A DNA stretch of 64,000 bases from Azolla caroliniana (taxonomy: Eukaryota > Polypodiophyta): the NCBI GenBank assembly GCA_043228905.1, contig JBHGNT010000003.1, positions 1,240,001 through 1,304,000 of the forward strand, read 5' to 3'. The position numbers and the translations under genes are program-made. The notes under the pieces are model-generated. The model worked only from the letters and a program-made list of their open reading frames with translations. It was not told the origin of the DNA and did not search any database. Positions 1 to 13,119 of the stretch are shown in pieces. How positions within the stretch are numbered: the first letter of the stretch is position 1; every line of letters begins with the position of its first letter.

Positions 1-138
1 ATATATATAAATGTTAAGGTCAAATATCTTTTCTGGATACTGTTACCGAATCCAAAAAATACGAACTTGTGTATTTTGATGAGAAAATAAAGTAAAGCCA
101 TAACTTGCAAGAGAGGTTCATAGAGTCTTACTTGACTG

Positions 139-618
139 TCACTGAACCGGAGGATAAGGGTTATACGCGAGACCTTCCAGAATAAGTAGCTCATCCAGAA
201 GTAAACTCTTCTCACCTTCTAGTTGTTTTACTTCATTATCAGTCATCTCCAGCTCTTCAGCAAGCCTAATGCTTTCTAACTCTAAATTCGTAAATTTCCT
301 TTTTAAAACCCTATACATATTGCGACTATCTTTGTCAGTCATATTCGTCGAATCTATTATTGATCTAACAACAGGTTTCTTCGATGATGTTGCTAGCATC
401 GATTTATCATAATTATCTGTCACATACTGCACTTTGTCTGTTTCCGGTACGTTTTTCTTCTTTGGCCTTTTGGATGTCTTAACTGAATCAGATTTTCTTG
501 TATTGCTGTCAAAAAACTGTGAAGGGGCCTTCGGCTGAAGAAGACCAACCTGTTTTCTTGGTGGCTTTGCCTTAGGTCTCTGGAAGGAATGCTCAGAAAA
601 CCCAAAAGGATCCTGCAT
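139..618 (-). CDS. Hypothetical small basic coiled-coil protein
   Basis: A 159-residue ORF that I do not recognise. It starts MQDPFGFSEHSF. Residues about 15-60 are rich in Lys, Pro and Ser and include a KRPKKK cluster that could be a nuclear localisation signal. Residues about 100-148 are rich in Leu, Glu and Lys in heptad-like spacing (RKFTNLELESIRLAEELE) and should form a helix or coiled coil. It ends NPYPPVQ. No signal peptide or membrane segment is seen. The composition is ordinary and unlike the surrounding low-complexity DNA, which argues for a real gene. The frame stays open about 60 bases upstream of this ATG and contains a possible splice acceptor (TCTTACAG, minus strand, near 650), so the start may lie in an upstream exon. 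No function is claimed. Confidence 0.5.
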   Translation of the reverse strand: MQDPFGFSEHSFQRPKAKPPRKQVGLLQPKAPSQFFDSNTRKSDSVKTSKRPKKKNVPETDKVQYVTDNYDKSMLATSSKKPVVRSIIDSTNMTDKDSRNMYRVLKRKFTNLELESIRLAEELEMTDNEVKQLEGEKSLLLDELLILEGLAYNPYPPVQ

Positions 619-1611
619 TTGCCTATTGATCCTCAGATCTAAGCGAAATCTGTAAGATGCAACACAAGTTGATAAGAGTTAACACTTAACGTCTGATTTT
701 ACAAATTGAGAATGATGGGTAAATACCAATCTAATACCTATTCTATTAAATTTTTAACATTGCATAATGTCTTAAGGTGGTGTGAACACTCTTAACCATG
801 TTAAGAACAAGCACATAAAAAGCAATGTCCAAGTTCATATCATGAACTCAATAATGGAGGCAGAATGAAATTGAAAGCATGCTAATGTGGCTAACACGTT
901 AAACACCAGTGAATTAACATTAAACCTGCAAAGACTTTAGGTGGAAGGCACAATTGGTAAGTAGAGGAATTTAAAAGATTTCTGTTTCATCATATTAAAC
1001 ACCATCTTCTACAATAGAAATAAGGTTGATAGGTCATTAGGGAGCATACCCACTTTTTTTATATGTAAATACAGACTGCAATCAGCTTGCCATCACATGG
1101 ATGAAAACATCATCAGCATGCATGTCCTCTTAAATGAAAGTAAATTATAGACAAAAATAATCCACTGTTACAAATCAAGCCATTCAGTTGTGTAGAACAT
1201 CAGGTTATGAACAGCAAGATACAGTCATGGGGCATATTCATCGCCACCTAAAGCAGTATCAATGTGGTACAGTCAGCTCATTACCACTTGATCAGAAAGC
1301 TGAAGAATAATAAACAACATGTCTTGCATGTCTATCAATCAAGAGATTTTGGCCTTAAATTCTCTTTCACTACATGATCGAAAACCTTAAGACTAAACCA
1401 TATCTTGCATGTGTATCGGGATGATAGGAAAAAGAAACTTTGAGTGTTCAGGCCGACAATTAAAGTACAATTGTGGTGAATACCTAGAGGAGTGATGAGA
1501 GGAGCACCTCATTGTCAAATGTGGAGCAATTCCAGCAGTATAAGATAACATAGTCAGCTTTTGGTGTTTAGTGATAACATTCCAGTAGATTGTTAACGAA
1601 TATAAAGTTGT

Positions 1612-1614
1612 AGA

Positions 1615-1651
<37 letters not shown>
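1612..1651. repeat. (GA)n microsatellite
   Basis: Imperfect run of about 20 GA units with one GACA interruption. Confidence 0.95.
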
Positions 1652-1653
<2 letters not shown>

Positions 1654-3401
1654 AGAGTTGTAATTCATGAACTATGACAAACAGCTGCTGAACCTTGACT
1701 ACATTTGATAGGCATTGAGCATTACCTACCCTTGATCAGCAGCAAGTTCTTGGTAGTTTCAGCTGGCAAGGCAGATCATTGAGGAGCTAACATAAGCCTT
1801 TCAAAACTCTAATATATTGTCAGTTATATATATAAGGCAAAACTTATGGGCGAGAAACTTCAAGTAGAGGAGACAATGGAATAGAACTCAAAATTTACAT
1901 GCCTCATCTAATAGAGATGGAACTATTGTGGTTAAGAGGCTAATACAAATGACGGATATGGTGGCCAACCAAGTTACATGATTGCAACTCCTCTTCATCC
2001 AACATACCTGACCTTTCCAGCAAGTAAAATTGCCAAAGCAACCATCCTTTCAACATTCAAATGTGCGTATAGATTTCAGATTGTCCATCAAACAATAAAC
2101 TCATTTCTCATACAACAATTACGCCATCACCCAAAACCTCAAATAATCAAACAAAAACTGAACCCACTTGTGCAAGAACCCATGGGTAAGGTCATTTAGA
2201 AACACACCAGTCAAAGAAAACCACACCGTGTATATAAACTTCCAATATATCTCGCTATCAGACACAATAAGAGTCAATGCCAAGTTCCAACTACAGGATA
2301 ACACAATGGTGAAAAAGAAACACGTCCCATCAGCAATGTTTCTCCTTCTCAAAGAATCTCCAGTGGGTAAACCACCACCCATGACCCGCCATATACCTTT
2401 GCTTTAAAAGGAAGGTGGGATGTCACACTCTTTCGATCACGTCTTGTCACCATATATCAGGCCTTTGAAAATCCCATACTTTTTGACACTCTATTCATCA
2501 TCCATGCATGCTGCTAAATGATATTATGAAAGACATCATTAGTCCTTATATTAACCATCCTCTTATCTCTTGCAAATGCCCAATTGTCTTCAAATGAAGA
2601 GTCTACAAAGCTTGGAATTGGGCATTGTAAGACCAGCACTTGTGGTAGCTTATCCCAAACATTCTATAACTTCTAGAAATTTTTAACCTCATCCTTGCAT
2701 TCTGGAAAGCCATCAATGTTGCTCTGTAACTACACCTAACTTAACCATCCTGCCTAACTTTAAACTCAGAGAATTCTTACCCTCCTCCCATGCCAACAAT
2801 ATTAATGTTGCCACCACATCTTTTAGCAAAGAATTGGCACCTTCCCTCTCTAAAGGATCCCATTTAAAGGACTTCAAAATACTTCGACAAAATCATAGAT
2901 CTTGTACCTTAACTTGTCTATCAGAATTACTACATTCCACCAAGACATGAAAATTTTCCTTGATGATTTCCCTAACTCGAAGCTGACTTTCTCAATAAAG
3001 AACTTTACCATTTCTGTCCAAGGATGACCATTGCCAAGCAAGGCTATCAAGAAAGAATGTCTCTGCACCACCATATGCTCATGCAAATACAATAAATATA
3101 TGACCAAGCTAGCCAAGGTATTCCCAAACTTTATCCTTCATTTCCATAACATGAACTGCATCCCCATTGAGATTTTATCAGTAGCCTTTTTTTACCATGA
3201 CAACAAATGTAAATAATAAGAAACCATCAAAAACATTATTGATTGAATTACTTTCAATTTGACATGAAAAGGTCAAACTTGTGACTTCCAATACATAAAC
3301 TTAGCCTCAATCTTAGAACAGATTGAATCTAGAACTTTCTTATTAGTGACATCAATCTCTATCAGATAACCATAACTCTGTCTACAATCACCCTGACCAT
3401 C

Positions 3402-3405
<4 letters not shown>

Positions 3406-3459
<54 letters not shown>

Positions 3460-3470
3460 TACACACACTT
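3406..3470. repeat. Compound (TC)n(AC)n microsatellite
   Basis: About 19 TC units run directly into about 12 AC units with a single CAT interruption. Confidence 0.95.
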
Positions 3471-4679
3471 CTTTTGCTAAGATAACTCACACCATTGCTC
3501 TCTTGTTCTTCGCTATTGTTTTCTCTGGATAAATCAGTGTACACATATCTTCTTGACAGCTTGTGTATATCTTCTTGAATCATCGTATAATATACAACCG
3601 TGATGAATATCTTCTGATTTAAAAGATGGCATGTGTAACGTGAGACTTCTATATTTATTTTTAATTCATGTGTAAAAGGTTAGGTGTTCTCAAGGTTTTT
3701 CACAAAATTTGACCTCAAATTGCAAATGCATTGCAGACACGTTTTCGACATAGTGAGTATATGCATGATGCATGAAAAGTGACCTTAACTTTACAATGCA
3801 TAACTAATGGCCAAGCACTTGATATTCTCCAAATGCCTCCCAAAAAGAGGTTGTGCACTGTAAGACATACATATAGATTGACGAGAATGTCTCTCCCACC
3901 ATTGCTAGAAGAGAATTATCTCCCAGAATGGAGAATTTAACAGTTTTTTATGTAAAATATATACAGATTCCAGGGAGTGAGCTCAACGCTTCGTCTAATT
4001 ACATCACAACAAAGTCAGGTCATAGCAATTGATCTGAAAAATATGCAGATTACCAAGAAAAACTTCAAGATTGGATATACGGATTATTAACCGTCTGGTA
4101 CATAATCACCAGAAGAAAAGAACACTAATGTAACAACATCTTTAGCAGATTCTCCTGTACAATCTACAGATTCCATGAAAAACACCTAAACTTTATCCCA
4201 ACACCTCATAATAAAGGCCAATTAAGTTTTAACATATACAGACTCAAGACAAAAAATTCAATATTTTACACGAATAATTTGCAGGGATGGTAGTTCTTGG
4301 CAGATTTTCATATAATATTTACAGCCCTCCTGGGGAATAAATCAGCATTTTATATAATATTACTTCACAACAAATCCCTTGGTGGATTGATCTGTAACAC
4401 GTGCAGATTCCATGGAAACCTAACACGTTTACTGTAAATACCTTACAAGGAAGGTAGGTCTCAGTAGATTGATCTGCAAAATATAGTTTCCCTAGGAGAA
4501 ACTTCATGGTTTCATTGAAATACCTCAAAAAAATGTCCTTTAATCATCATACATACAGACTAAGAAGAAGTTCTGACGCAGATCCCCGTCTAACAGAAGA
4601 AAATTAAACTCTTATCAAAAGAAATCGTTTTATCCAAATATCTCACCGAAAGTCCGCCGTCACCAGAAGGGAAATCAAC

Positions 4680-4680
<1 letters not shown>

Positions 4681-4763
<83 letters not shown>
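4681..4763. repeat. Long (TC)n microsatellite
   Basis: About 40 near-perfect TC units. The long RERERE and SLSLSL ORFs across it are artefacts of the repeat. The unique flank at 4764-4950 is GC-richer than its surroundings, and a CT-rich tract beside such a flank is common near plant 5' UTRs, but no transcript can be assigned. Confidence 0.95.
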
Positions 4764-4767
<4 letters not shown>

Positions 4768-4979
4768 AAACGTAGATCGATAAGTACCAGAAACGAGCCA
4801 GTCGAGATCAGGGGTGGAAGGAAAGAAGGAAGGAGAAGCATCGCTCAGCGAACAGGAGGCATCTTTTCGCAAGGCTCGATTCCGAACGTTTCTCGCAAGA
4901 GCTCCTCCACAGACAGACGTCGCGGAGGTGAAGAAAGCAAAGATCGAACAGAAGAAGAAGAAGTTGCTAGCCCATGAAG

Positions 4980-5205
4980 AGATGGGCGATGGTTATGGTT
5001 ATGGTCATGATGGGTCATGGTCATGGTCAGGATAGGTCATGGTCATGGTGAGAATGGGTCGTAGTCATGGTCATATTGATGATAGGCCATGGTCATGGCC
5101 AAGGTCATTATGGGCCATGGTCGGGATGGGACATGGTTATGGCCAAGGTCACTATGGGCCATGGCCGAGATGGGCCATAGTCATGACTCATGATCATGGA
5201 TGGGT
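4980..5205. repeat. Degenerate GGTCATGG minisatellite
   Basis: Variants of ATGGTCATGGTC and ATGGGCCATGG recur more than ten times with irregular spacing. The ORFs across it (4814-5035 and 5039-5377) are made of the repeat and are not considered genes. Confidence 0.75.
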
Positions 5206-5514
5206 GATTATGATGAATGTTTCATGGTGGTGTCAATTTCATGATGATGACGATGATCAAATGGTTAGAAAGTATCTGAATGTGTATTTTTATCACTATC
5301 AATGTGGCACATGTTTTTTGTGGTTGTATCAATATTTGTTCGCATGTGTATGTGTATCTCTTCTTGTGGTTGTATGAGAGTATGTTGTAGGTCTCATTAA
5401 TATATATTTAGTTGTATCTTATCATGTTTTTGTTTATTGCGCCTATAGTACATTCTTGCTAGATTTGGAATGGCATTTGTGTGTGATTTCTTTTCATTTT
5501 GTTGCAAATGGGTG

Positions 5515-6606
5515 TCGATGTAGGATCTGTGCACCTCATGAAGAACACTTCTATGAATCGATGAAGTGTAACCTTCTCTAGATGTCGTTTGCTGAGCTCA
5601 AACCGCGTACACTCTTTTGATGGCGAATTGGGCAAGGGTGGTTGTCAAACACCCTTGAGCCTCACACTCACTTAACAATTATGAAATGATTAGAACAATA
5701 TCTTTCACACTCACTCTCATAGGTAATAGAAGCAAAGAATATGTTTATCACCCCTCTTACCAAGAAGCTAGTACCAACAAAGAAGAGAGGTTAGTGTTTC
5801 TCTATTAAACAATACCATTAATCTCTCTTAAGCTTAAGGGTTACAAGAAAGAGGAAAGAAAGCTTTAGCTCTTAATCACTAGGGAGATCTTTACCAATAG
5901 GAGAACCCTTACAAAGACATGTGGTTTATATAGGTTTTACATTGTGGGCAATTCGCAATACGTCATATCATAGCCTACTTCATTGGCTTCGATTCAAGTA
6001 TTTGAACTCGGAAATCCGATATCATATGAGGATGCTATGAGCTTTTTGGTTCATGTGGGTGCTCTTGTTTGTCCTTGCTTGACTTCTACCACAACTTTAC
6101 ATTTTCATTCATGTCTCTTGGCCTGTATTTCAAACTTTAGATTTTCTTAGCCTACTTTGTTGGCTTTAATTCAAGTATTTGAACTCGGAAATCCGATATC
6201 ATATGAGGACGCTATGAGCTTTTTGGTTGTGGGTGCTCTTGTTTGCCCCTGCTTGACTTCTACCACAACTTTACATTTTCATTCATGTCTCTTGACCTGT
6301 ATTTCAAAATTTAGATTTTATTAGCTCATATCATAGCCTCCTTTGTTGGCTTCGATACAAGTATTTGAACTCAGAACCCTTACAAAGACATGTGATATCA
6401 CATTTGGCCATTGCGAATTGCCCTTTTCTCTATTGGTTGTTACAACTCCCTTCCTTGTGTCCTTCAGTTGTACGATATCCTTGTTGATGTGGCCTTCTTC
6501 ACGACCAAAGTATGATGTAATCCAATCACTTAATAGTGTTCTCCTTCGTTAATGCACACTAAAGTGTCAGCGCGTGCTATTTCGGGAGCGGGTGAGCAGA
6601 TCACAC
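5515..6606. repeat. Decayed LTR-like block with 178 bp internal tandem repeats
   Basis: Read on the minus strand this looks like a long LTR: a unique start near 6606, a repeated upstream part, a TATA-like CTATATAAACC at about 5930, then a transcribed-looking part. Inside it, a unit of about 178 bp beginning TTGGCTTCGATTCAAG recurs at about 5982, 6161 and 6339 (about 2.2 copies). I found no clear target-site duplication, so both the LTR assignment and the ends are tentative. No coding content is seen. Confidence 0.4.
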
Positions 6607-7377
6607 CATGTGAAGGTAGAAGCATGGTACATTGTATCATGTTGTATTGTGTTGTAATTTTGCGAGAGCTTGGACTTATGGGAGAGCTTGTTTTCCCATA
6701 GTTGTAAACACATGCTCATTTGGGAGTATAAGGGGCTTAATAGAACACATGATATACAAGGCCATGAGGTGGAACAACCACCTCAACTAAAATAATCCCA
6801 TCATCCATCATGTGGAGATTCATTTCAAAACATCTTGTAGCGGTACTAAGAATCGAATAATTATGTAACTAGTTTCAATCATGGTATATGCATTGATCAT
6901 CATGTAGAGGTGGAGCGAACATATATATTCAAGGCACTATAGTATATAATATACACATTAAGAGACATATGCTAAAGATATGTGGAGATATTAGAAGCAT
7001 TATATATTAAAGGTATATAGAGAAATTAGAAGCACTTTAAAAAGAGATGCTTATTAAAGACGTGGAGATATCATAAGAACTATTTGATTGGATGTGTAAA
7101 TATACTATAGAGTCTAGACATGCACATTTTTACAAACCCTTGTCATAGAGTTCTTGATCATTGCGTCGAACCACCCAGGTTATGAATTAAGAGATTTTGT
7201 AAACCAAAGGGAGAGAGATGAGCACAACTAAAGATGTAGATAATGTAAGATTAAAGAAGCAGTAAAAACATGTTTTTTTCCAAGAAAAAATTGTGTCCCA
7301 TTAGTTAGGTGAATTACATATACAAATAAAGCTATGTACACTGAGCACTCTAAGAATCTACAAATATACTTTCATAT
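6607..7377. other. Intergenic, nothing recognised
   Basis: AT-rich sequence with no domain-bearing ORF. It ends in ATAT (7374-7377), the likely left copy of the target-site duplication of Gypsy-A. Confidence 0.6.
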
Positions 7378-7618
7378 TGTGGGGTCACATGGTAAAACCA
7401 CAGGCTAAAACCCCTCACCTAACCCAAGTGGCTATAACTAGGGTTAGGGGAGTTAGACCTTGAGTTAGTTAGTTATGCTATAGTTAGTAAAAGGTTAGTT
7501 AGAGGAAAGTAACTAGAAGTGTGCCAAGATAACCGAATGGATCTTGGAATGTATTACCAAGTTGTATAAAAGCATTCAGATGGATGGAAATGAGGATAGA
7601 GTTTTGAGGCATTTTACA
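7378..7618 (+). repeat. Gypsy-A left (5') LTR
   Basis: 241 bp, TGTGGGGTCAC...TTTTACA, nearly identical to the right LTR at 27883. Differences are scattered single bases and one 1 bp indel, so insertion was not ancient. The primer-binding site should lie just inside, where TGGTGGAGAAG begins at about 7624. Confidence 0.93.
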
Positions 7619-7789
7619 CACATTGGTGGAGAAGATGGGCAACAATCAACACACCAAATCAAGAAAAAACTGAAGCAAAAACAAGACGCTACTCCAACAG
7701 ATTAGACACCACCACATCAAGAAGAAGAAGCCGCAACACTACCCCAACACAACAAGACACAACAACAACAAGTCGAAACCAACATACAT

Positions 7790-8716
7790 ATGGCATCTCC
7801 AATACAGAACAACGGTGCAACAGAATGCACCGACATGATTCCTGAATTTCTGCAACAGCACCAAGAAAATTGTCAAACTTTTCAAATAGATCAACTAATA
7901 CAAGCGGTATCTAACATCACAATACAATCAAATTTGACTAATCAAGCCATGCTATCTTTTTTCTCTTCGCAGACAGATAGGCACGCTAATTGCCCAGATC
8001 CACGAGTACGACCTAAATCCTTCTCAGGTCTACCGTCTAAGGACATCCTTTCTTGGCTCGATCATTTTGAGATGGTGGCAAGCTATCATCAGTGGCCCGA
8101 AGCACGGAAAGCACTAGAGATGCGAACCTTATTGGAGGGCATTGCGGCCACATGGTTCATACAGCAAACAGAGGAGTCCAAGAACAATTGGTCGATGCTT
8201 AAATCCCTCATGATCAGGATTTTCGCTCACCATGACTCAACTCAGACAGCTCTACAACAACTAGAGACTATCAAACAACAACAACATGAGCCAGTGACAC
8301 AATTCACAATCCAATTACAACAATTACTTACTCGCGCAAATCCAACAATGCCAGAATCGATGAAGCTATTCTTCTTATGGCCACGGCTACACCCATAAAT
8401 ATATCGTCGAGTGCGCGACCAAGGCCCCAAAACATTTCAAGAAGCCATCCTCATTGCGCAACGCATTGAAGCAGCAACGCAAACAAAACTCCAAATGAGT
8501 TGGTCATCCAATGTCAATTCCGAGAAGCAATACAACAACAATGCCACGCCGATGGAAATCGATATCCAGAATGCTCAACTACAAGCAAGAAGGAACCTGC
8601 CAACACGTGATGCACAAGGACAACCTAAGTGTTTTTTTTGCAACAACTATGGGCACGTGAAGAAACACTGTTTGAAATGGAACAACCAAACACAGAAGCA
8701 GAATGTGCAAGTATAG
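7790..8716 (+). pseudogene. Gypsy-A gag, frameshifted
   Basis: Two ORFs in different frames (7790-8398 and 8411-8716) together give a retrotransposon capsid domain followed by a zinc knuckle. The first part contains KSFSGLPSKDILSWLDHFEM and a helical domain with LQQLETIKQQQHEPVTQF, typical of retrotrans_gag. The second ends in a CCHC box, CFFCNNYGHVKKHC. The frame break is near 8390-8400, within the sequence that follows MPESMKLFFL. Gag packages the element RNA in cytoplasmic particles. This copy cannot make a whole protein without a frameshift. Confidence 0.85.
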
Positions 8717-8864
8717 TTGGCTGACAACAGTTACCGGCCGACCTGTCGGAAAACTGAGTCGTGGGGTGTTGAAGGGAGCACAACCCCCGCACATACAAGC
8801 ATCCACATCCTCAAGTTCTCCCGTGTGCACGACCATGGCCACAATTCTCAATAGCCCGTAGGAA

Positions 8865-9025
8865 GTTCTCTTCGATTCCGGTAGTAGCATATCTTCCATC
8901 AACCAAGATTTGGTTGATCGCCTCAATCTTTCAACCTCCAAAAGCCCCCCAATCAAGGTGTTGTTCGGCGATCACCAACGCCTATATAAGTCCAACACCA
9001 CAACCGCCTGCACACTCAAGCTAGG
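8865..9025 (+). pseudogene. Gypsy-A protease, N-terminal part (interrupted by Copia)
   Basis: The retropepsin active-site motif LFDSGSSISSI lies just after 8865 and the frame runs to the Copia insertion at 9026. A TAG lies just upstream, near 8859. The fold resumes at 21507, after the Copia and one copy of its CTAGG duplication, in the same frame. Confidence 0.85.
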
Positions 9026-9396
9026 TGTTGAGCCTGAGCCAGTAAGCGAGACGGATCGGTATGACGGTGAGCAACCGAGCCGGCAAACAACAGAGCCGGT
9101 TAGCCGGATCCAATCGGTAACCGACAACCTAGTGTTAAGTTTAGACTACTAGGCAATTATAGTCTCGTAGTAAGTGTCAGATGCTCGTGTGAGCATTGAA
9201 GTACACGGTACTTCTGTCAGTCCCATGAGGACTTGTATAAATAGCGTTGGTAAGCGCATTGTATGTACAGAGAACATTTCATATAATTTTGAATTAACGT
9301 TCTACTCTCTCTGTCTGTCTCTCCCACGTACTCTCTCTCTCACTCTGTGTTTCCTGTGTTTCTATTTTAACGCTTCCGCAAACATATACGTTTTCA
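9026..9396 (+). repeat. Copia left (5') LTR
   Basis: 371 bp, versus 423 bp on the right. It lacks about 35 bp just after TGTTGAGC and about 16 bp near 9095 that the right LTR has. TATA-like TATAAATAG lies at about 9236, which should set the element promoter. The 3' end is CT-rich and runs to GTTTTCA. Confidence 0.95.
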
Positions 9397-9414
9397 TGGA
9401 ATCAGAGCGCGAGG
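9397..9414 (+). other. Copia primer-binding site
   Basis: TGGAATCAGAGC directly abuts the left LTR. It differs by one base from the usual initiator-tRNA-Met-complementary site TGGTATCAGAGC, so minus-strand DNA synthesis would be primed here. Confidence 0.9.
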
Positions 9415-9491
9415 GTTGAGAACCTCTGCTGCAAACATTCGCCTTGAAAAGCAAACCCTAATAGGTCGCAAGAACAGACACAGAAGCAGTT

Positions 9492-10515
9492 ATGGACAGA
9501 GGTATGGCAAGTTCACTTCCCACAGAGAAACTCGACCGGAGCAATTACGCGTCCTAGTCGTACAAAATGCATCAGTACCTACTAGGGCATGGGTATTGGA
9601 GTTTCGTGGAAGGAAGGAACGAAACAACACCTGATGCGGCACATAAGGATTTCCCAGTGTGGGAACAATCGGCAAGCAGAGTGATGTACTGCTTCGTGTC
9701 CAGTGTTAGAGACCAGTTGCTGAGCCACATCTGAGACGCCAAGACGCCGAAGGAGGCTTGGGGAAACCTGAAGAAGGTTTTCGCCGCGAGCACTACAACC
9801 CGGAAGTTGCAACTCCAACAGGAGTTGAGCAATGTCCGACAGAAGGACATGTCGGTGGCGGATTATACGGCCCGGATCAAAGAGATCTGTGACTCGCTTG
9901 CCTCTATTAACGTCACCGTAGAGGAAGATGAGATGGTATAGGTCTGTCTTGGGGGCCTGGTGTCTAAGTACAAAGCCTTTCGGACGGCGGTTTGTACAAG
10001 GGAGAATACACCGTCATTTTTCGACTTACAGTCAATGCTCCTTGTAGAGGATAACCACGTCGGTGCATCAACTAGCGCACCCACTGACAGCCGGATGCTG
10101 TACACGGAGGTGGATTGGTCCCGTGGGCGTGGTGGACGAGGCGGGTCGGCACGCAATGGAGGCGGCCGGCAAGAGCAAGAACGACGGCACAGAGATCGTG
10201 CCAATAGCAATTCCGGACCCTCCAGGAGCAGGGGGAGTCAATGCGATACCGGAGGCCGGCAAAACAAATCCGCAACGGAATGTTGGTACTGTGGCAAGAA
10301 GGGCCACAGAGAAAGCGAGTGCTGGAGAAAGCGTGCCGATTCGGACAAATCCGGATCCGGCAAGGCCGGCACGGATGGCCGGCAAAGCTCACACTACGCA
10401 AACGGATCGGGAGGATCCAAGAACGGTAAGGGGCCAGCCTTGGTGATGAAGCACAAGGCGAACTTAATGAAGAAGACCACTTCCAAATCGGAGGAAGTGT
10501 GGTACGTTGATTCCG
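9492..10515 (+). pseudogene. Copia gag with three premature stops
   Basis: The frame from ATG at 9492 encodes a Copia-type gag (UBN2-like): KLDRSNYAS near the start, then KTPKEAWGNLKKVF, and LVSKYKAFRTAV after the third stop. An Arg/Gly-rich segment (GRGGRGGSARNGGG) and a CCHC zinc knuckle, CWYCGKKGHRESEC, follow at about 10286. In-frame stops are TAG 9555, TGA 9732 and TAG 9939. Each can be explained by one C-to-T or G-to-A change. The frame passes into the protease without a break. Confidence 0.85.
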
Positions 10516-12226
10516 GCGCGTCAAACCACATGACGAGCCACAAGGAGTGGTTCTCTTTGTTGGAGAAACCGGATCAACTAGGAGTAGTCAAAACTGGAGA
10601 CGACACTCCTCACCCAATCGTGCATGTCGGAGAAGTTCCTTTGAGCCACGTCGGACAGAAAGGGAAGCTGATGAACGTGTTACACGTTTCCGACAATCAC
10701 GAAGAACCTGGTGTTGATCGGACAGATCGTTGACTAGGGGATGTAGGTGCGGTTTATGCACCTTGGGTGCTTCATTGAGGATGAGGGCGAAGTTATTGCA
10801 CAAGGGCGCAAAGACGGGAGGATGTTTATCCTCGACACCAATGACGTCGGCACCACTCTATTCGCAAAAGGACAGAAGGTCGAGTCGGACATCGACTTGT
10901 GGCACAAGCGGATAGGCCACGTCAATTACCAGAGGCATCAAGACCTGCAAACGAAACAAGTTGTTTTCGGTTTGCCGAAGTTTAGCGGCCGGAGAGCCCA
11001 AGTATGTGAAGCCTGCCAACTCGGGAAGCAACACCAGCTTCCATTCCCCACCGAACGAAACCGGAGCTGTAACAAGCTCGACCTTATCCATTCGGATGTG
11101 TGGGGACCGGCACAGAATGTTAGTCTTGGCGGGAGTCGATATTTCGTCTCCTTCATCGACGACTATACACGGCACACATGGATCTACCTCATTGAGCGGA
11201 AGAGTGAAGTCTTCGAATGTTTCCGGAGCCTCCAGAAGATAGTGGAACAGGAATTGGAGAGGAAGATCAAATACCTGTGGTTGGATGGCGAAAAAGAATA
11301 TTTTTCCGGCCAATTCAACAGCTATCTACAGCAAAAAGGAATTCGGCACGAGTATAGCTGTAGATACACACCGCAACAGAACGGTGTCGCCGAAAGGAAG
11401 AACCGGTCGCTTATTGATGCGGCAAGGGCAATGCTGGAGGAGAAGAGCATGCCCAAATTCTACTGGGCGGAGGCGGTCCGGATGGCCGTCTACATCCAAA
11501 ACCGGATCGGTGACAAGGTGTCAGCTCACGAGCTGTATTTCGGGCACAAGCCAAACTTAAGACACCTTAGGATATTCGGTAGCATTGCATATGTGCATGT
11601 GCCGGATGAGAAGCGGAGGAAGCTGGATGCAAAATCGGAAAAATGCATCCTCGTCTGCTATGCTCAAGAGCAAAAGGGTTATAAGTGTTATAACCCTCGG
11701 ACAAAGCAGGTCCGAGTTAGCCGAGATGTCGAGTTCAATGAATTGGCATCATTGTATTCCTTACCGACTCTGACTTCCGATCCCGTCCCGATGCCGGAGG
11801 ATGAGGCTAGTGAGCCAGAATCGGCCCAGGTAGAGGATGATGAAGCGTGGACTCAAGATGAGAGTCCGGAATCGTTTTAGTTGAGCGGACCGAACGAGAG
11901 ACTGAGTCAATCTGACAAGTCCGATGAGGAACCAGCGAGTAGTGAAGACTCTACCGTGCTCTCCCCACGCAAGGAACCGAGGAGACGGTTCACGAGCAAA
12001 GAGAAAGGGAAAAAGAAGATGCCGGAATTCGAAACTGGCAACGATGAGTCGGATCGGTGTGCATCCGACTCTGGCAAGGAGAAAGGCGGATCTTTGGCAA
12101 CGAAGTCCGAACCGGCCAAGAAGGGCCTCAATACGGGCAACAGTGAATTACGCCGGTCCACCCGCCAGAAGGATCCTGTCAAGCAGTACGGGTACAATGA
12201 GTACATGGCGCATCACTATGCGTACA
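10500..12226 (+). pseudogene. Copia protease and integrase region
   Basis: Protease motif WYVDSGASNHM is at about 10500. A one-base frameshift in the run near 10699 shifts the frame, and two TAG codons (10735, 10744) follow. The integrase zinc domain has H-x-H and CEACQLGKQH. The core has DVWGP, SFIDDYTRHTW and a DDE glutamate in QQNGVAERKNRS. TAG at 11878 interrupts an acidic Ser/Glu-rich linker. The frame continues through STRQKDPVKQYG, the usual lead-in to Copia RT, and reaches the TIR-element insertion at 12227. Confidence 0.88.
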
Positions 12227-12459
12227 CTCGGGGGCTTCACTGTCAAAACTTGTATGATAGGACGTGAGTTCATCAAAAGGGGTTTAAATTAACCATTGAG
12301 ATACAATATATATATATGTAAGGGTATTAATAAATACATAAAAAATATATTTACATAAGGGTGTTATCAATTATGCTATAGAAAAAAATTACATAAGCCC
12401 ATGAAATATTAGATATTTCAATGAGATAGTAAAGAATATATTATGCAAACAATAGTCAA

Positions 12460-13073
12460 TTTTGGAGTAGTATACATACATACATACGTACATGCACATA
12501 TACCTACATTCAAACATTACATCCATGAATATGTAGTCAATTTTGGAGTAGTATACATACATACATACATACATACATGCACATATACCTACATTCAAAC
12601 ATTACATCCATGAATATGTATATACATGCATTACACACATTTATACATGCATACTAACTAAACATCAATATATGTACAAATATATATAATTACCATATGT
12701 AAATACATACACAAATACATATATGTAAATGCATACATGCTACATACATATTTTGTATATTGCATATTACACACATATATTATTATGCACACAATTATAT
12801 ACAAATACATATATACATACCAAACACAAAAAATATACATACATAAATAAATTACATATTATATATACACACACATACACATACACATAAATACGTATAG
12901 TGACATATTATATGTATTACAAATCATACATACAAACAAGTTATATATATATATATATACGTGCACGCGCGCGCACACACACAAACACATAAATAAATTA
13001 CATACTACATATCATATAATTCATTCATATTACACAATATACAAATTTTCATACACATATATACATACATTAT

Positions 13074-13119
<46 letters not shown>

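Larger units (their letters stand above)
619..4680. other. Intergenic, no gene recognised, with microsatellites
   Basis: AT-rich sequence in which I see no domain-bearing ORF on either strand. It holds two simple repeats, listed separately. The short ORFs here have no recognisable protein content. It could contain the 5' UTR exon or intron of the 139-618 gene, but nothing proves this. Confidence 0.5.

Noticed and set aside
4590-5377. ORFs with RERERE or Gly/Tyr/Trp/His-rich protein near 4600-5377
   Set aside because: They are made of the (TC)n and GGTCATGG repeats.
10068-10524. Antisense ORFs within Copia gag
   Set aside because: Shadows of the gag frame, which has the zinc knuckle and protease motif.
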